The position numbers were made by a program, and so were the translations under genes. DNA of 64,000 nucleotides, taken from Hydrogenophaga sp. PAMC20947. Its GTDB lineage: Bacteria; Pseudomonadota; Gammaproteobacteria; Burkholderiales; Burkholderiaceae_C. Each line of letters begins with the position of its first letter. Positions within the stretch are counted from its first letter, which is position 1. The stretch spans positions 2,976,001 through 3,040,000 of the forward strand of contig NZ_CP039252.1 in the NCBI RefSeq assembly GCF_004795855.1, in the 5' to 3' direction. The notes under the pieces were generated by a model that saw nothing but the letters and a program-made list of their open reading frames with translations, ran no database searches and was not told the origin of the DNA. Shown one piece after another: positions 45,748 through 55,062 of this stretch.

Positions 45748-47591
45748 CCTCGCCAAAGCCTGAGCACCACGCCCATCACGCATCGAACACCGACGGGTTC
45801 GCACCGCCCGCGCCCAACACCCTCAACCTCGGTGTGATCGGCAATTGCGCCATCAGCGCGCTGATCGACCCGACGGCGCGTATCGTGTGGAGTTGCCTGC
45901 CCCGGTTTGACGGTGATCCGGTTTTCCACTCCCTGCTCGGTTCGGAAAACGGCGACGGCTCCTGGGCCATCGAAATGGAAAACCTCGCGGGCAGCAGCCA
46001 GACCTACGAGCCCAACACCGCCATTCTCAAAACCGAACTCTGGGACCGCGACGGTCAGCGCATTCTGATCACCGATTTCGCGCCGCGTTTTTTGTCGCGC
46101 GGCCGCTTTTTCAGACCCACCATGCTGGTGCGCCGGGTTCAGCCCCTGCAGGGCTCACCGCGCATACGCATCCACCTCAAGCCCCGGTTTGACTGGGGCA
46201 AGATGGCCCCCGAGATCACCTCGGGCAGCAACCACATCCGCTTCGTGGGCAACGGCATGATCCTGCGCCTGCAAACCGATGCGTCGCTCACCCATGTGCA
46301 AAACGGCAACCCGTTCTTGCTGACCCGGCCGCTCAATTTTTTGCTCGGCCCCGACGAGACCCTGCAAGGCGGCATAGACGAAACCGCGCGGCTGTTCGAA
46401 CAGGAAACCCGCCTCTACTGGCGCCAGTGGACCCAGCGCCTGGCCTTGCCGCTGGAATGGCAAGACGCCGTGATCCGCGCGGCCATCACCTTGAAGCTGT
46501 CGGTCTTCGAAGACACCGGCGCCATCGTGGCCGCCATGACCACCAGCATCCCCGAAGCGCCGAACAGCGAGCGCAACTGGGACTACCGCTATTGCTGGCT
46601 GCGCGATGCATTCTTCGTGGTGCGTGCATTGAACTCACTGGCCGAAGTGGGGACCATGGAAAACTACCTGGACTTTCTTAGCAATGCGGTCGAAAGCAGC
46701 AAGGGAGGGCACGTGCAGCCCCTGTTTGGCGTAGACATGGAAACGCAGCTGACCGAACGCCAGGTGCCCAACCTCGCGGGCTACCGCGGCATGGGCCCGG
46801 TCCGCGTAGGGAACCAGGCCCACGAACATTTTCAGCACGACGTTTACGGCAACATCGTGCTGGCGGCCGCCCAGGCCTTCCATGACAAGCGCCTGATCCA
46901 CCCCGCTGGCGCTGCCGAGTTCGAGCGACTCGAAGTGGTGGGCGAACAGGCCATTGCGGTCTTCGACCAACCCGATGCCGGCATGTGGGAGTTGCGCACC
47001 CGCTCGCGCATCCACACCTCATCCGCCCTGATGTGCTGGGCCGCCTGCGACCGCCTGGCCAAAATTGCCCGCACCCTGGGCAAAGCCGAGCGCACCACCT
47101 ACTGGCAAGGCAAAGCCAGCGGCATGCAAGAACGCATTCTTCGTGAATCGTGGTCAGAAGAGCGCCAGGCATTTGCCGAAAGCTTTGGCGGGCGCGAGCT
47201 GGACGCCAGCGTGCTGCTGATGGCCGAGGTGGGATTCATAGATCCGATGGATCCCCGCTTCATCTCCACCGTTGAAGCGCTGGAGGCCTCGCTGTGCGAT
47301 GGCCCCTATATGCGCCGCTACGAGGCGGCCGACGACTTTGGCAAACCCGAAGTGGCCTTCAATATCTGTACCTTCTGGCGCATTGACGCCCTGGCCCGCA
47401 TCGGTCGCATCGAAGAGGCCAGAGCCATTTTCGAGACCATGCTCAAGGCGCGGAACAACCTGGGCATGCTCTCCGAGGACACCCACGCCACCACAGGGGA
47501 GATGTGGGGCAACTACCCGCAGACCTATTCGATGGTCGGCATCATCAACGCCGCAGTCAGGCTGTCAGCCGCCTGGGACACCGTGATCTGA
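45744..47591 (+). CDS. Glycoside hydrolase family 15 protein
   Basis: From the ATG at 45744 the protein has 615 residues. The GH15 features are NSERNWDYRYCWLRDAFFVV, a substrate-binding (alpha/alpha)6 toroid segment, and TGEMWGNYPQTYSMVGIINA near the end. There is no signal peptide, so it acts in the cytoplasm. Family members are glucoamylases, glucodextranases or trehalases. Placed between otsB and otsA, a trehalase-like or storage-glucan role is plausible, but the substrate cannot be read from the sequence. Confidence 0.85.
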   Translation: MTSPKPEHHAHHASNTDGFAPPAPNTLNLGVIGNCAISALIDPTARIVWSCLPRFDGDPVFHSLLGSENGDGSWAIEMENLAGSSQTYEPNTAILKTELWDRDGQRILITDFAPRFLSRGRFFRPTMLVRRVQPLQGSPRIRIHLKPRFDWGKMAPEITSGSNHIRFVGNGMILRLQTDASLTHVQNGNPFLLTRPLNFLLGPDETLQGGIDETARLFEQETRLYWRQWTQRLALPLEWQDAVIRAAITLKLSVFEDTGAIVAAMTTSIPEAPNSERNWDYRYCWLRDAFFVVRALNSLAEVGTMENYLDFLSNAVESSKGGHVQPLFGVDMETQLTERQVPNLAGYRGMGPVRVGNQAHEHFQHDVYGNIVLAAAQAFHDKRLIHPAGAAEFERLEVVGEQAIAVFDQPDAGMWELRTRSRIHTSSALMCWAACDRLAKIARTLGKAERTTYWQGKASGMQERILRESWSEERQAFAESFGGRELDASVLLMAEVGFIDPMDPRFISTVEALEASLCDGPYMRRYEAADDFGKPEVAFNICTFWRIDALARIGRIEEARAIFETMLKARNNLGMLSEDTHATTGEMWGNYPQTYSMVGIINAAVRLSAAWDTVI

Positions 47592-47621
47592 ACCTCACCC
47601 ATTAGAAAGAGACACCCACCC

Positions 47622-48998
47622 ATGAGCCGACTTGTTGTTGTATCCAACCGGGTCGCAGACCCTCGAAAAACCTCAAGCGGTGGCCTGGCGGTTGCCGTGG
47701 GCCAGGCGCTGGAATCGTCCGGCGGTTTGTGGTTCGGGTGGAGCGGCAAGATCCGGGAAGATGGCACACCGGGCGAGGGCGAGTTGCACACCAGCCAGGC
47801 CGGCAAGGTGCAGATGGCCACGGTCGATCTCTGCCGCGAAGACCACGACGCCTACTACCTGAACTACAGCAACGGCGTGCTGTGGCCCGTCTTCCATTAC
47901 CGACTGGAACTGGCCGACTTCCGCGCCGCAGACTTGAACAGCTACCGCCAGGTCAACAAGCTGTTCGCCCACAAGCTGCACAGCCTGCTCAGACCCGACG
48001 ACATCATCTGGGTGCACGACTACCACCTCATCCCCCTGGCCGCCGAGTTGCGTGCGATGGGCTGCCGCCAGCGGATCGGGTTCTTCCTGCACATCCCGGT
48101 GCCCCCTCCGCAGCTGCTGGCGGCCATTCCAGACCACGAGTGGTTGATGCGCTCGCTGTTCTCCTACGACCTATTGGGTTTCCAGAGTGAAACCGATGTC
48201 ACCCACTTCCGGCACTACGCCGAATCGGAATTGCACGCCCAACTGGGCGACGATGGTCTGGTGGATGCGGTGGGCGCTCAAGTGCATGCCCGGGCCTACC
48301 CGATCGGCATCGACGTCGATGAGTTTCAAAGCCTGGGGGAAAACGGCGACGCCCAGGACATGTACAAAAAATTGAAGAGCACCTACAGCGGGCAGAGGCT
48401 GTTGGTGGGGGTGGAGCGTCTGGACTATTCGAAGGGTTTGCGCCACCGCCTCTATGCGTTCCGCCGCCTGCTGGAGAACTACCCGGAAAACCGAGGCCAA
48501 ACCACCCTGGTGCAAATCGCCTCGCCCAGCCGTGAAGCCGTGGGCGCCTATGAGGACTTGCGGCGCAGCCTGGAATCGCTTTCGGGCTCCATCAATGGGG
48601 ATTTCGGCGATCTGGAGTGGAACCCTGTGCGCTATGTGCACCGCTCAGTGGCCCGAAAACGGCTGCCAGGCCTTTACCGCGCGGGTTCTGTCGGCCTGGT
48701 CACTCCACTGCGCGATGGCATGAACCTGGTGGCCAAGGAATATGTGGTGGCCCAGAACCCGGAAGATCCGGGGGTCCTGGTGCTGTCTCGCTTTGCTGGA
48801 GCCGCCGAGCAGCTCCAGGAGGCATTGCTGGTCAATCCCTATGACGTCTCCAAGACCGCCGAGATGATTCAACGCGCCTTGCACATGTCCCTGGAAGAAC
48901 GCATTGAGCGCCACACGGCCTTGATGGAACGTTTGCGAGAACACGATGTCCACTGGTGGAGCAAGACCTTTCTGAGCGACCTGAACTCAGGTCGCTGA
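47622..48998 (+). CDS. otsA: Trehalose-6-phosphate synthase
   Basis: A 458-residue GT20 glycosyltransferase. It starts [20 protein letters not shown] and shows [33 protein letters not shown] and the C-terminal donor loop with [14 protein letters not shown]. It joins glucose from a nucleotide sugar to glucose-6-phosphate. It lies 30 bp after the GH15 gene and completes the trehalose cluster. Confidence 0.95.
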   Translation: MSRLVVVSNRVADPRKTSSGGLAVAVGQALESSGGLWFGWSGKIREDGTPGEGELHTSQAGKVQMATVDLCREDHDAYYLNYSNGVLWPVFHYRLELADFRAADLNSYRQVNKLFAHKLHSLLRPDDIIWVHDYHLIPLAAELRAMGCRQRIGFFLHIPVPPPQLLAAIPDHEWLMRSLFSYDLLGFQSETDVTHFRHYAESELHAQLGDDGLVDAVGAQVHARAYPIGIDVDEFQSLGENGDAQDMYKKLKSTYSGQRLLVGVERLDYSKGLRHRLYAFRRLLENYPENRGQTTLVQIASPSREAVGAYEDLRRSLESLSGSINGDFGDLEWNPVRYVHRSVARKRLPGLYRAGSVGLVTPLRDGMNLVAKEYVVAQNPEDPGVLVLSRFAGAAEQLQEALLVNPYDVSKTAEMIQRALHMSLEERIERHTALMERLREHDVHWWSKTFLSDLNSGR

Positions 48999-49091
48999 CA
49001 ATCCCCCCTGCTGGTGTTTCATGCCCCACCTCGGGCGAAAACACCCATGCCTGCCGGGCACACAGATTTATAGAACGAAGGAGTCATTTTT

Positions 49092-50000
49092 TTGAACAAG
49101 CAAGACGTGACCGACGCCATCACCCAATGGATAGGCGAATTCGACGTACTCGCCCGCACGGGTTTGCGCATCGCCGCCATCCTCGTTGTCGCCTGGATCG
49201 CGATCATGGTCCTGGGCCGGCTGATTCGGGGCGTGCGCGAGCGGGTGTCTGCCCGCATGAACGACCCCGAGTTCACCAAGCGGACCGAAACCCTGGCCTG
49301 GGTCGGCCGGTACCTGACGTCGGTCGTCGTCAGCCTGATCACCGTCATGCTGGTGCTCACCGAGCTGGGTGTCTCTGTGGCACCGATTCTGGGCGCCGCC
49401 GGTGTGGTGGGTCTGGCGGTGGGTTTTGGTGCGCAAAGCCTGGTCAAGGATTTCGTCACCGGCTTCTTCCTGCTGCTGGAAAACCAGATCCGCCAGGGCG
49501 ATGTGGTGGAGGTCGACGGTCACTCTGGCGTGGTTGAGCAGATCACTTTGCGATTCGTGCAGCTGCGCGACTACGACGGAGCGGTGCACTACGTGCCCAA
49601 CGGCCAGATCACCACCGTGATCAACATGACGCGTGGATTTGGCAACGCGGTGTTCGAAATCGGCGTGGCCTACCGGGAAGACATCGACGAAGTGATGGCC
49701 CTCATGCGCAAGGTGGCATCGCAGTTGCGGGCCGACGAACACTATGCCGAGCGCACCCTCGACGATCTCGATATTGCCGGCGTCGACCGCTGGGACGACT
49801 CGGCGGTCATCATTCGGTGCCGCATGCGTTGCAAGGCCGGAGAGCAGTGGGGCGTGAAACGCGAATACCTGCGCCGCCTGAAAGCGGCCTTCGACGAACA
49901 CGCGATCGAAATACCCTTCCCGCACATGACCGTCTATGCAGGCCAGGACCGCGAGGGCAAGGCACCGCCCTTCCCGGTGCAGCAACTGAGCGCTCCCTGA
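49092..50000 (+). CDS. Small-conductance mechanosensitive channel (MscS family)
   Basis: A 302-residue protein with a TTG start at 49092, preceded by GAAGGAG at 49078-49084. Three membrane helices span about residues 20-120, ending in the pore helix GVVGLAVGFGAQSLVKDFVT. The beta domain DVVEVDGHSGVVEQI follows, then a mixed C-terminal domain. It opens on hypo-osmotic shock. It follows the trehalose genes, so the four genes serve osmotic adaptation. Confidence 0.92.
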   Translation: MNKQDVTDAITQWIGEFDVLARTGLRIAAILVVAWIAIMVLGRLIRGVRERVSARMNDPEFTKRTETLAWVGRYLTSVVVSLITVMLVLTELGVSVAPILGAAGVVGLAVGFGAQSLVKDFVTGFFLLLENQIRQGDVVEVDGHSGVVEQITLRFVQLRDYDGAVHYVPNGQITTVINMTRGFGNAVFEIGVAYREDIDEVMALMRKVASQLRADEHYAERTLDDLDIAGVDRWDDSAVIIRCRMRCKAGEQWGVKREYLRRLKAAFDEHAIEIPFPHMTVYAGQDREGKAPPFPVQQLSAP

Positions 50001-50045
50001 GACCTGGGCCAGGGCGCCGCCGCCAAAAGCCGGATAATTTGCGCC

Positions 50046-50750
50046 ATGGCCCACCTACTGATTGTTGAAGACGACGAACTGCTGCGCGACGCCTTGAGCG
50101 CGCAGCTCGCCCAGGCGGGCCATGTGATTGAAACCGCCAACGATGGCGAGGCCGCCCTGGATCAGCTTCGCCGCCGGGCATATGACGGCATGGTCCTGGA
50201 TCTGGGCTTGCCCAAGGTCGACGGGCTGGCGGTGCTGCAGCAGCTGCGCCGCACCTTGCCTGCGCTGCCGGTGCTCATCCTCACCGCACGCGATGGCATC
50301 GAGGACCGGGTCGCAGGGCTCAACGCCGGCGCCGATGACTACCTCACCAAACCCTTCAACCGGGATGAGTTGCTGGCACGTCTGCAAGCCATGCTGCGGC
50401 GCGCCAGCCTGCCGGCATTTGGCGGCAGCAGCCCGGCCAGCCAGACGGCGTCGGGATCGTTGCGCATAGACCCCGCCGTGCCTCGGGCCTGGCTGGGCGA
50501 GGAGCCCATCGAACTGACCCAGCGCGAATGGGAACTGCTGGCGCTGCTGGTGCGCTGCTCGGGCCAGGTGGTCAGCCGAGAAGACGTGTTGACCGCCTGG
50601 CAGTCCGAGGCTGGCGAGAGCGGCTCGGTGGCGTCCAACGCGCTGGAGGTGTATGTCCACCGACTCAGGCGCAAGCTGGCCGGCTCAACCCTCAACATCC
50701 GCAACATCCGGGGCCTGGGCTACATGCTGGAAGACAACGCCCACCCATGA
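50046..50750 (+). CDS. OmpR-family response regulator
   Basis: A 234-residue protein. The receiver domain has the acidic pair E8/D9-D10, phospho-acceptor D52 (VLDLGLP) and LTKPF. The winged-helix DNA-binding domain starts around LTQREWELLALLVRCSG. The style is that of QseB/TctD-like regulators. The partner kinase follows with a 4-bp overlap. The target is not known, though the sugar importer next door is a candidate. Confidence 0.93.
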   Translation: MAHLLIVEDDELLRDALSAQLAQAGHVIETANDGEAALDQLRRRAYDGMVLDLGLPKVDGLAVLQQLRRTLPALPVLILTARDGIEDRVAGLNAGADDYLTKPFNRDELLARLQAMLRRASLPAFGGSSPASQTASGSLRIDPAVPRAWLGEEPIELTQREWELLALLVRCSGQVVSREDVLTAWQSEAGESGSVASNALEVYVHRLRRKLAGSTLNIRNIRGLGYMLEDNAHP

Positions 50751-52111
50751 ACACCGCCTCTGGCCAGTCACTGCGCCGCCAGCTTCTGCTGTGGCTGCTG
50801 CTGCCCCAGCTCGTGCTGTGGGCGGGCGGCGGGGCGCTGGCCTACCGCATCGCCCTGTCGTACGCTGAAAAAGGCATTGACCAGTCGCTGACGCAATCGG
50901 TGCGCGCACTGGCCCGTCAGGTCAAACCCATCGGTTCGGGTCTGCTGATCGATTTCCCGCGCGCAGCGCAAGATGTGCTCGAGCAAGACCCCAAAGACCG
51001 TGTGAGCTATACCGTGTCTTCGCCGCCAGGCAAATTTCTGCTGGGCAACCAGAGCCTGCCCCAGCCCGCATCGGTGCCTGTGGGCATCGAGGGTCCTTTT
51101 CTGTACCGCACCGAACTCGAGGGCAAGGCCTTGCGCGTGGCGGCCATGGACGTCAACTATGGCGAGGACAATGCGCCGCAGACCCTGCGGGTGCAGGTCG
51201 GCAAGAGCCTGGTGGTTCAGCGGCGCATTGCGCGCGAGCTGGTGGCCGACATGCTGGCGCCGTTGCTGGCTGCCGGCGTCTTGCTGAGCCTGCTGGTGTA
51301 TGGCGGTATTCGCCGGGGCCTGGCCCCTTTGACGCGCCTCACCGCCCAACTGGAAAACCGTTCGGTCAACGCCCTGTCGCCCATTGGCATGACCCAGGCC
51401 CCCAGCGAGGTGCACGCGCTGGTTCAGGCCATCAATGGTTTGCTGGGCGAAGTCGAGCGCAGTGTCCACCAGGAAAAACGCTTCCTCGACGATGCAGCAC
51501 ACCAACTGCGCACGCCCTTGGCCGGTCTGATCAGCCAGGTCGAGCTGGCGCAACACGAAACGAGCGATCCTGCGCTGGCAGAGCGGCTGGTCAAGGTGCA
51601 TACCGGCGCCCAACGCAGTGCGCACCTGGTTCACCAGCTGCTCACACTGGCCCGCGCCGAGACCCATGTGCGCCGCGCACCCACCGATCTGGCGGCACTG
51701 GCCAGGGACGTGGCCCGCGACTGGACACCCCGGGCTCTGGCCGCAGGCATGGACCTGGGCTACGAAGGGGTCGATCACCTGCCCATGGAGGGTGACCCCC
51801 TGCAATTGCGTGAGGCGATGGCCAACCTGATCGACAACGCGTTGCGTTACACCCCCACCGGCAGCACGATCACCTTGCGGGTCGACGCGACACCCTCAGG
51901 GGCCAGCCTGGCCGTTGAAGACAATGGGCCCGGTCTGTCCCAAGACGATCTGGCGCACGTGTTCCAGCGCTTCTGGCGTGGCAGCCAGCTGCCCGGTGGC
52001 TGCGGCCTGGGCCTGGCCATCGTGCGCGAGATAGCACACCGGCACGGCGGCGAAGCCACCGTGACCGCCATCGCGCCACACGGATTGCGGGTGGCATTGC
52101 GCTTGCCTTAG
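50747..52111 (+). CDS. Sensor histidine kinase partner of the response regulator
   Basis: From the ATG at 50747 the protein has 454 residues. Two membrane helices (LLLWLLLPQLVLWAGGGALA, and LAPLLAAGVLLSLLVYGG) flank a periplasmic sensor domain of about 135 residues. The H-box is FLDDAAHQLRTPLAGLISQ, and the ATPase has NLIDNALRYTP, VEDNGPGLS and GLGLAIVREIA. This is a TctE/QseC-like kinase with a TctE-style periplasmic domain. Confidence 0.92.
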   Translation: MNTASGQSLRRQLLLWLLLPQLVLWAGGGALAYRIALSYAEKGIDQSLTQSVRALARQVKPIGSGLLIDFPRAAQDVLEQDPKDRVSYTVSSPPGKFLLGNQSLPQPASVPVGIEGPFLYRTELEGKALRVAAMDVNYGEDNAPQTLRVQVGKSLVVQRRIARELVADMLAPLLAAGVLLSLLVYGGIRRGLAPLTRLTAQLENRSVNALSPIGMTQAPSEVHALVQAINGLLGEVERSVHQEKRFLDDAAHQLRTPLAGLISQVELAQHETSDPALAERLVKVHTGAQRSAHLVHQLLTLARAETHVRRAPTDLAALARDVARDWTPRALAAGMDLGYEGVDHLPMEGDPLQLREAMANLIDNALRYTPTGSTITLRVDATPSGASLAVEDNGPGLSQDDLAHVFQRFWRGSQLPGGCGLGLAIVREIAHRHGGEATVTAIAPHGLRVALRLP

Positions 52112-52165
52112 CGCGGCGAAGTCATCGCGTTTGAGAAACCATGGGTCTGCCGAACGACCACCCAT

Positions 52166-53260
52166 TCAAGGCTCGTGGTGGGCGTCCATGGAAGCCATGC
52201 GCGCCTCGGTCTTCTTGTCGAACCAGTTGTTGTGGCGGCCGCTGACGGTCATCGACGTCTGTTCACCGATGTTGATTTTGGTGTTGGCGGGCGCACGCAC
52301 CGTGATCAATCCCACCGAGGTCTTGACGACCACATAGGTGTCGGCGCCGGTGGGCTCCACCAGCACGACTTCGCCTTTCCAGGGCGCGTCGTCGGCCAGA
52401 TGAATGTGCTCGGGTCGCTGGCCCAGCACCCCCTCGGGCACATCGGGGCAAGGGATGTCCAGCGCGCCGCCGTCAAAGACGAAGCGCCCGTGATCGCCGG
52501 CTTTTTCCACCCGTCCTTCGATGAAGTTCATGGTGGGCGAACCGATGAAGCCGGCCACATACATGTTCACGGGGCGGCGGTAAATCTCGTCGGGCGCTCC
52601 AATCTGCTGGAGAACGCCGCCTTTCATGACCGCGATGCGGCTGCCCAGCGTCATGGCTTCAATCTGGTCGTGGGTCACGTACACCGTGGTGATGCCACTG
52701 AGCAGGTGCAAGCGCTTGATTTCCGCCCGCATTTCCACGCGCAGCTTGGCGTCCAGATTGGACAACGGCTCGTCGAACAGGAACAACTGGGGGTCGCGCG
52801 CCAGCGCCCGGCCCATGGCCACCCGCTGGCGCTGACCACCGGAGAGTTGGGCAGGACGGCGGTCGAGCAGGTGTTCGATCTGCAGCATGACCGCCACGTC
52901 CTGGATGCGCTTCTTGCGCTCCTCGACCGGCACCTTGCGCATCTCCAGCGCAAAGCCGATGTTGTCGGCCACCGTCATGGTCGGGTAGAGCGCGTAGCTC
53001 TGAAAGACCATGGCAATGTCGCGCTGTGCCGGCGGCATGCCGATCACATTTTTCCCCGCGATCAGCAACTCGCCCTCTGAGGGCTCTTCCAGCCCCGCAA
53101 TGATGTTGAGCAAGGTGGATTTGCCACAACCCGATGGGCCGACCAGAATCAGGAATTCGCCCGGGGCCACATCGATGTCGATGCGTTTGAGTACCTCGAC
53201 CGCCTTGTCGCCTTTGCCGAATACCTTGCGGATGCCTGCGATGTGCAGAGAAGATGCCAT
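52166..53260 (-). CDS. Sugar ABC transporter ATP-binding protein (UgpC/MalK type)
   Basis: A 364-residue ATPase. Walker A GPSGCGKST, signature LSGGQRQRVAMGRAL and Walker B LFLFDEPLSNLDA are present; a C-terminal TOBE-type regulatory domain follows (residues 240 on). It powers the permease pair encoded upstream on the same strand. It is the last gene of an operon SBP, permease, permease, ATPase, and is convergent with the histidine kinase. Confidence 0.93.
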   Translation of the reverse strand: MASSLHIAGIRKVFGKGDKAVEVLKRIDIDVAPGEFLILVGPSGCGKSTLLNIIAGLEEPSEGELLIAGKNVIGMPPAQRDIAMVFQSYALYPTMTVADNIGFALEMRKVPVEERKKRIQDVAVMLQIEHLLDRRPAQLSGGQRQRVAMGRALARDPQLFLFDEPLSNLDAKLRVEMRAEIKRLHLLSGITTVYVTHDQIEAMTLGSRIAVMKGGVLQQIGAPDEIYRRPVNMYVAGFIGSPTMNFIEGRVEKAGDHGRFVFDGGALDIPCPDVPEGVLGQRPEHIHLADDAPWKGEVVLVEPTGADTYVVVKTSVGLITVRAPANTKINIGEQTSMTVSGRHNNWFDKKTEARMASMDAHHEP

Positions 53261-53265
53261 GTTGC

Positions 53266-54120
53266 TTACCCTTTCACGGCGCCAGCCGTGAGACCTTTCA
53301 CAAAATATTGACCCGCCAGCACATACACCAGGATGGTGGGCAGGCCGGCGATGATGGCTGCGGCCATGTCGACGTTGTAGTTCTTGACACTGCTGGTGGT
53401 GTTGGCCATGTTGTTCAGGCCCACGGTGATGGGCTTGCTGTCAGCGCCACTGAAAGCCACGCCAAACAGGAAATCGTTCCAGATATTGGTGAATTGCCAG
53501 ATCAGCGTGACCATCATGATGGGCGTGGACATGGGCAATACGATGCGCCAGAAGATGCGCCAGAAACCCGCACCATCGATGCGTGCGGCGTTGACCAGTT
53601 CACGGGGTATGGCCGTGTAGTAGTTGCGGAAGAACAGCGTCGTGCCCGCCATGCCCGCCAGGCTGTGCACCAGCACCAGGCCTGAGATCGAGCTGGAAAT
53701 CCCCAAAAATCCGAGGACCTGGCTCATGGGCAACAAGACCACCTGAAACGGCATGAACACGCCGAACAACAGGAAACCAAACAGCACCTCGCTGCCCCTG
53801 AACTTCCACATGCTCAGCACGTAACCGTTGATGGCGCCCCAGGCAGTGGACAGCAGCACCGCCGGCACAGCCATGCTCACCGAGTTCCAGAAATAGGGCT
53901 TCAGACCGCGGCAATCCACCCCTGTGCACGCCGAGCTCCAGGCCAGTTGCCAGGCGTCGATGTTGAAGCCCGAAGGCAGGCTCAACAGGTTCCCGCTGCG
54001 GATCTGGTCGGCGTCCTTGAGCGACGTGACAATCATCACGTACATCGGAATCAGGAAGAAGAAGGCGGCGACAACCAGAACGCCATAGACGATGAGACGG
54101 GGCCAGTGTTTAGCGATCAT
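53266..54120 (-). CDS. Sugar ABC transporter permease (MalG type)
   Basis: From the ATG at 54120 the protein has 284 residues, with six predicted helices. The cytosolic loop carries the EAA-type motif ELVNAARIDGAGFWRIFWRI, which contacts the ATPase. Its start overlaps the end of the first permease by 11 bp. An extended frame upstream is not used. A disulphide-capable loop (SSACTGVDC) is seen between helices 1 and 2. Confidence 0.9.
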   Translation of the reverse strand: MIAKHWPRLIVYGVLVVAAFFFLIPMYVMIVTSLKDADQIRSGNLLSLPSGFNIDAWQLAWSSACTGVDCRGLKPYFWNSVSMAVPAVLLSTAWGAINGYVLSMWKFRGSEVLFGFLLFGVFMPFQVVLLPMSQVLGFLGISSSISGLVLVHSLAGMAGTTLFFRNYYTAIPRELVNAARIDGAGFWRIFWRIVLPMSTPIMMVTLIWQFTNIWNDFLFGVAFSGADSKPITVGLNNMANTTSSVKNYNVDMAAAIIAGLPTILVYVLAGQYFVKGLTAGAVKG

Positions 54121-54988
54121 GGGGCTTGGCTCGCAATTCGCTGTAAAGGTAAGGCACCACAATCGCAGCCACGGTGGCCAGCATCATGGTCGCGCTGGCG
54201 GCGCCCAGACCAATCTGGCCACGGGTGAAACTCATGGTGTACATGAAGGTGGCAGGCACATCGGTGGCATAACCCGGACCGCCATTGGTCAGCGCCATGA
54301 CCAGATCAAAACTCTTGATGGAGAGGTGTGACAGCACCAGAACCGTGGAGAACACCACAGGCCGAAGAATCGGCAAGATGATGCGCCAATAGATCAGCGG
54401 CAGCGAGGCGCCGTCAATCTGAGCGGCCTTGATGATGCTGTCGTCGATGCCGCGCAGGCCCGCCAGAAACAGCGCCATCGCAAAGCCGGCCGACTGCCAG
54501 ATTCCCGCAATGACCACGCAGTAGATCGCGGTATCGGATTGCACCAGCCAGTCAAATTGAAAGCTCGTCCAGCCCAGGTCGTGCATGAGCTTCTCCAACC
54601 CCAGACTGGGGTTGAGAATCCACTTCCAGGCGGTACCGGTCACGATGAACGACAAGGCCATGGGGTAGAGATAAATGGTTCGAAGGAGGCCTTCGGCCCG
54701 CACCTTCTGATCGAGAAATATGGCGAGGAAAACGCCGATCGCCATCGAACCACCCACATACAACAGGCTGAAAATGCCCAGGTTGGTGAGCGCGACGTAC
54801 CAGCGGTCCATTTGCCAGAGCTGCACGTATTGATCCAGGCCCACGAAGGTGTCGTAGTTGGGTAGCATGCGCGAACCGGTCACGGACAACACGCCGTTCC
54901 AGATCATGAAGCCATAGATGAAGGCGAATCCGAGAATGAACCCGGGCGCTATCACCAGTTTTGGCAGAATATTTTCAACAGATTTCAT
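54110..54988 (-). CDS. Sugar ABC transporter permease (MalF type)
   Basis: From the ATG at 54988 the protein has 292 residues and six predicted membrane helices. The ATPase-contact loop is DSIIKAAQIDGASLPLIYWR. It lies after the solute-binding protein gene, with a hairpin between them that may reduce its expression. It forms the transporter channel together with the second permease. Confidence 0.9.
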   Translation of the reverse strand: MKSVENILPKLVIAPGFILGFAFIYGFMIWNGVLSVTGSRMLPNYDTFVGLDQYVQLWQMDRWYVALTNLGIFSLLYVGGSMAIGVFLAIFLDQKVRAEGLLRTIYLYPMALSFIVTGTAWKWILNPSLGLEKLMHDLGWTSFQFDWLVQSDTAIYCVVIAGIWQSAGFAMALFLAGLRGIDDSIIKAAQIDGASLPLIYWRIILPILRPVVFSTVLVLSHLSIKSFDLVMALTNGGPGYATDVPATFMYTMSFTRGQIGLGAASATMMLATVAAIVVPYLYSELRAKPHDR

Positions 54989-54997
54989 AGGACACCT

Positions 54998-55031
54998 AAA
55001 AACAACCCCGCCCACCAGGGACGGGGTTGTT
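54998..55031 (-). terminator. Hairpin with T-run between solute-binding protein and permease genes
   Basis: AACAACCCCG (55001-55010) and CGGGGTTGTT (55022-55031) form a 10-bp stem with an 11-base loop. On the minus strand the hairpin is followed by TTTTT. It stands 32 bp after the SBP stop and just before the permease start. Partial termination or mRNA protection would give more binding protein than permease. Confidence 0.75.
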
Positions 55032-55062
55032 CAAGCGGCAACAATCGCTGCCAATCAACCCA

